DNA of 64,000 bases from assembly GCA_022496205.1 (NCBI GenBank), contig WTXD01000004.1, positions 1,054,001 through 1,118,000 of the forward strand, in the 5' to 3' direction. This DNA comes from Gloeopeniophorella convolvens (taxonomy: Eukaryota > Basidiomycota > Agaricomycetes > Russulales). The translations under genes were made by a program, and so were the position numbers. Under the pieces are notes generated by a model that saw nothing but the letters and a program-made list of their open reading frames with translations, was not told the origin of the DNA and searched no databases. This document shows, piece after piece, positions 59,708 through 64,000 of this stretch; position 1 is the stretch's first letter; every line of letters starts with the position of its first letter.

Positions 59708-61332
59708 ACTAGGATAAAGCGAATGAAAGGAAAAGAGCGGGGCGTTTCCGCTGGCAGTGATGCTAGAAGCTATATACGCATGGCGGGTGAGCGGGATGGG
59801 CAGGAGGAGGGGACTTGAAGATCGGACGCCATCATGGATCTCCGCACGCCTTCGCGGAAGTCAAATTCTCCACGACGTGGCTTCGACACGAGCCAGGGCC
59901 CGCGCCTGCCGGACCCAGCGCCTGTGCTCCGCTGCAACTGGCCTCTGCCCTCCGCCCAATGCTTCCATGGGCCCCGCCGGGTGCAGCCAGCTGGTGCAGG
60001 GCTCCTTCCCTCTCCGGATGTACCAGTACTTGGCCGCCCGGCGCACCCGCCCTCTGCTTCAACAATCCAGCTGCCCTGTGCCCAGGCCGGGAACTTGGCC
60101 CCCCCTTCATCTCCTCGACATTTCGCGCCCGTCGACGCCGCCCCACCGCCCGAAGATCTCGATCGGCACGCCGACAGAAGCGAGGTAGACCGGTGCACTT
60201 TCTCCACCCAGACCTGCCACCACGTCTGACGCTATCACGCCTCGACGGGAACACGTCGGTGCGACTGACGCTACAAGGAAACACAGGCATCTCCCTTGCC
60301 CAGCATCGACATCGGTCTGCTTTGCACTAGCGCTCAGTGGCATGCTGCGCGCCGCCAGGTCGTCGGCGCAATCGCCGCCGAGCCTGGCGTATCCACGCCT
60401 GACCTCCTCTTGCTACCCGTGTTTGGTTGGTTGACCCTGGAATAACACGTGTGTAAGCCCAAAGAAGCTTGTGCAGTGTGCATTTGGCCTCTTTCGGCCG
60501 TCCTCGGCGTTCCGTTGCAGGTCCCAGGTGTCGAGCAGCGCGTACCGGCAGCTGCTTCAGAATGCTGCACTGATGCACACACAAGTGACGATGGAATCCA
60601 CGTCACAAAGTGCTGCCTTTGCAAGCCCCTGGGCTTGATGCAATGTGCCGTGGACCCTGGGCATCAGACTGGCCCAGACTACAGACAGCTGCAGACATGA
60701 GGCCTCGAGGCCGGGCGCAGTTCGATCACCAAAAGCGGTTCCGCTTCGAACAGAAGAAGGGTGCAGCGGGCGCCTGATGCACATCCAGTTTGAGATAACA
60801 GAGCACTGCACAGTACAGTTTGCCTTGCTGATCTTGAATGAGAGCGTACATCAGCTTACATCTCCGAGATTGGCCAGATCAAGAGGGCAGGCTTACAAGG
60901 CAGGAGCCGGATTAGTGTAGTGACTTGAAACCAATTCAGGATGACCGCGGGCGCGAACCGTGGATCAAGGTTGCTGCATGCTGTCCGGAGCCTACCTGGG
61001 TCCCGGACTACGAGCCCCGCGTCATGCCCCAACAACGCGTGTGATTAAGCAAACGTCCGATTCACAGAAGAACGTGAAATGAATCGTGAGCAAGCGCGAT
61101 AGGATTGTCACCAGGACCCTCTGCCATGTGTCATGGGAAGACGTAAATATTGGAGTTACAAGTCGCGCTCCGTTCGGTCTTCCGGGCCGGGCCGCTTTCC
61201 CGGATCCTCTCCCCCTGCCTCCGCTACTCCCAGTTCCGTCTCGTTTGACCTTATTCTTCCTAGCTCTCGCATGCAAAAATCAATCCCAGCGTCCGCCTCC
61301 ACTGTATGACGATGCGCAGCAAAACTACGCAA
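59708..61332. other. Intergenic between zinc-finger gene and retrotransposon
   Basis: Contains the zinc-finger gene promoter and a GC-rich block at about 59830-60350 with long overlapping frames on both strands that look compositional. No gene supported. Confidence 0.4.
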
Positions 61333-61618
61333 CTGTTGACGAAGAAATGACGGGCGCGTCGTCACTTTATGTACGTTTCTGTTGTGTCCAGCCGTTCGAG
61401 CTCCAGCTCCCGAAACTGCCTGTGATTGCCCCCATGTAAATACTGTACAATACTCCTATCAGCTTGCAGTATAAATTGTAGTATGTACCGGCTACGAATA
61501 TCAGCGTTTCTACACTTCGCGTTGCCCTTCCTCCTTCTGCTCCCTTCACTAGCTCCCCCTCACTCGACTTCGCTTCGCGCCGCTGCGCGCCTTCGTTTCG
61601 GACCTCCAACTCGCATCA
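61333..61618 (+). repeat. Putative 5' LTR of the copia element
   Basis: Candidate bounded by TG (TGTTGACGAAG) and CA (CTCGCATCA), with a TATA-like CAGTATAAATTG at 61467-61478. The sequence just after it, GGTTATGGGCCCTGAGCC, is a possible primer-binding site. The 3' LTR lies outside the window, so the edges cannot be confirmed. Confidence 0.4.
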
Positions 61619-61690
61619 GGTTATGGGCCCTGAGCCTAAGCATTAGTACGAAGTCACACCGTCATTCAAAGAGCTTACCGAATTATCATC

Positions 61691-64000
61691 ATGGGCGACG
61701 ACGCGAGGATCTCCATCCCCAGACTCAACGTCGATGGGACCAACTGGCCCAACTACCGTGACCGCCTGTCATGGGCACTCACCTCGAAGGGCCTTCAAGA
61801 CCATTTGACGCACGCTACGATCTCTCCGGCATACATCGCGGCCGGCACGATCAACGGTCTCGACGAGAACGCACGTTGGACTGCCGGCGAGGGTACAGTC
61901 AAGCAGTACATCGCCATGTCCGTGCCCGACTCGATCTTTAACCGTATCAAGGTCAAGACGACTGCGAGGGAAGTATGGGAGGAGATGAAGAGTGTTTTTG
62001 AGGGACGCTCGAGGATGGTACTGGTGGATCTGAAGAGGAAGCTTCAGAATGCACGTTGCGGAGAAAACGACAACGTACGCGCTCATTTCACGAAACTCGC
62101 TGACCTTCGGGAGCAGCTTGCTGCCGGAGGCATCACCATCACCGACGATGACTTCACCGACACCCTACTCGGCTCGTTGCCCGAGTCCTATGAGCCCACC
62201 ATCGCCGGCGTAACCGCGAGCGCGAAAATCATTGCGCGACCTATGATGGCAAACGAAGTTATCGGACTCATCACCGATGACTACGACCGACGCACCTTAC
62301 GCCAACTCCAGCAGACGGACGACACCAAGGACGAAGCTTTCGTCACGGCGGACGACCGCAAGCGCAAAGACAAGCGCACAGTCGAGTGCTTCAATTGCAA
62401 GCGCAAAGGGCACTACAAATCGGAGTGCTGGGCGAAGGGCGGAGGGAAGGAAGGACAGGGGCCCGAGCGTACGCAGAGGAAGCCCCGCGACCGAGCTAAC
62501 AAAGCCGCAGAACCAGATAACGAAGTCGAGGCGTGGGCCGCCATCGACGAAGAGACCGGTCAGCGTCGCGCTGAAGTAATGCGCGGGAACGCACCGGAAG
62601 CCGAACTCTACGACTCGGGCGCATCGCGCCACATGTCCCCTTTCCGCCACTTGTTCACCACCTTCCAGTCCATCCCTCCTCGTCCCATCATCGCGGCTGA
62701 CAACCGCACGTTCTATGCCACTGGAGTTGGTGACTTGCACATCAAAGTTCCGAATGGCACGACTTTGACACCAGTCGTGCTCCGAGATGCGTTGTATGCT
62801 CCTGAGATGGGACTTACCATCGTGTCTATCAGTCGCATCGCCAAAGCAGGTCATCAAGTCAGTTTCAAAGACGACACCTGCATGATCCAGAACAAGTCAG
62901 GACGCACTGTCGGACGCATCCCAGCCGCGCCGAACGGACTGTACAAAGTCGACCACGGTGACGTCGCCATCTCGGCTGCGGCGGAACCGATTCATCTCGC
63001 TGAGCTCCACCGTCGTCTCGGTCACATTCCCCTTCCAGCCATCCGATCTTTTATTGACCTCGGATTAATTAAAGATCTTGTCGTGATCGACAATCTGACA
63101 TCGATCGACTGCGATTCGTGCGAGTACGCGAAGTCGACTCGCAAGACGATTCGCAAGGAGCGCGCCGAGCCATGCGCAGCTCATTTCGGCGACAAAGTTC
63201 ACACCGACGTCTGGGGACCTTCACCGACTGATTCCCTTGGCCACAGTCGCTACTATGTGGCATTCACTGACGACTACTCACGTTTCACACGCATCTACCT
63301 CCTCCGCACCAAAGATGAAGCTTTTGGCGCATACAAGACGTTTTCCGCGTGGGCCAAGACGCAGCATGCCGCGCGGATCAAGATTCTCCACTCGGATCGT
63401 GGAGGAGAGTACCTCAGCGATGAGTTCACGATGTTTCTGAACTCCGAGGGTACCGAGCGTCGACTGACTACGCATGACACCCCGCAGCATAACGGTGTCG
63501 CAGAGTCTTTAAACCGTCGACTTCTCGAGCGCGTTCGCGCGATCTTGCATCACTCTGGCCTGCCCAAGTTCCTCTGGGGCGAGGCTATTCACCACGCGGT
63601 CTGGTTGAAGAACCGCGCACCCACTCGTGTCTTAGGCAACGTCACACCTTACGAAAAACTTTACAAGTCCAAGCCCGACTTGTCCGACGTTCCGGAGTGG
63701 GGCCAAGCAGTATGGTCCACACGTCCAAGAACGACAAGCTGAGCGCGCGTGCAGTTGAGGGGCGTTGGGTTGGATTTGATCAGGAGAGTACGCATGCTCA
63801 TCGCATCTATTGGGCTGCTACTCGCAAAATTTCCGTAGAGCGCGACGTCAAATTTCGTCGTACCTACATCACTCTTCCTGCACCATCCTATCCGACTACC
63901 ACTGTCCAACCCGCAGCGCCAGCTACATTGGCGCCGCCTCCAGCACCACCTCCTGTGCCGCCTCCTGCATCTGGCGCATCAGCGCCAGTTCCTACACCTT
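61691..64000 (+). pseudogene. Copia gag-pol with frameshift, partial
   Basis: An intronless frame of 683 codons from 61691 to 63742. Residues 1 to about 200: gag of the UBN2 type (NWPNYRDRLSWAL). About 233-246: zinc knuckle CFNCKRKGHYKSEC. About 306-312: protease LYDSGAS. About 440-480: GAG-pre-integrase HRRLGH and CDSCEYAK. About 505-620: integrase with the D,D,E residues in HTDVWGP, HSDRGGEY and HNGVAES. Near 63712, one base appears lost; the frame ends at 63742, while the element's coding continues in another frame (KLSARAVEGRWVGF onward) to the window end. Domains up to the break look intact. An inserted copy that probably cannot transpose on its own. Confidence 0.88.

Larger units (their letters stand above)
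61333..64000 (+). mobile_element. Ty1/copia LTR retrotransposon, 5' part
   Basis: Putative LTR followed by a gag-pol frame in the order gag, zinc knuckle, protease, integrase, which is the copia order (integrase before reverse transcriptase). The reverse transcriptase, RNase H and 3' LTR would lie beyond position 64000. Confidence 0.9.

Overview
The window is nuclear DNA from a filamentous fungus, almost certainly a basidiomycete (Agaricomycetes-like). Genes on both strands are cut by many spliceosomal introns, mostly 46-70 nt, with GT(A/G)NGT donors and CTNAC/CTGAC branch points. The gene set fits: a divergent G-alpha, a secreted protein with a CBM19-like Cys motif, an oligopeptide transporter, a pectinesterase and a Ty1/copia element. 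Gene models were built by hand: for each gene I joined exons whose reading frames, splice signals and family motifs agree, and checked that the summed exon length is a multiple of three.

Left part (1-26.8 kb), mostly housekeeping genes: a 99-aa membrane protein (-), divergent from the meiotic ZIP4/SPO22 gene (+, about 30 exons), which converges on UTP18 (-, SSU processome). A 6 kb gene-poor stretch follows, then a G-alpha subunit (+), the mitochondrial fission adaptor MDV1 (-), a small membrane protein (-), the Hsp90 co-chaperone p23 (+) and a HAD sugar/glycerol phosphatase (-).

Middle part (28-48 kb), metabolic and secreted functions: a secreted CBM19-like protein (+), an OPT-family oligopeptide transporter (+, 39 exons in 4.4 kb, one apparently 2 nt long), two tandem paralogous FAD monooxygenases (-), a pectinesterase (-), a P-loop small-molecule kinase (-) and a GH99/GH71-like protein with a long Pro-rich tail (+).

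Right part (48-64 kb): a tandem array of three ~3.1 kb units, each with one aldo/keto reductase gene (-). The proximal edge of the array lies in the 3' end of the GH99-like gene, so the first spacer carries a copy of that gene's tail. Then come a C2H2 zinc-finger protein (-) and the 5' part of a copia element (+) with a frameshift after its integrase domain, running off the window.

The most notable signals concern gene structure: a 2-nt exon in the OPT gene, a likely 1-nt exon or twin intron at the G-alpha C-terminus, several GC-AG introns (one conserved in all three reductases, two more only in copy C), and a 320-bp identical tract between reductase copies A and C that suggests gene conversion. 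I recognised no RNA genes, CRISPR arrays or origins.
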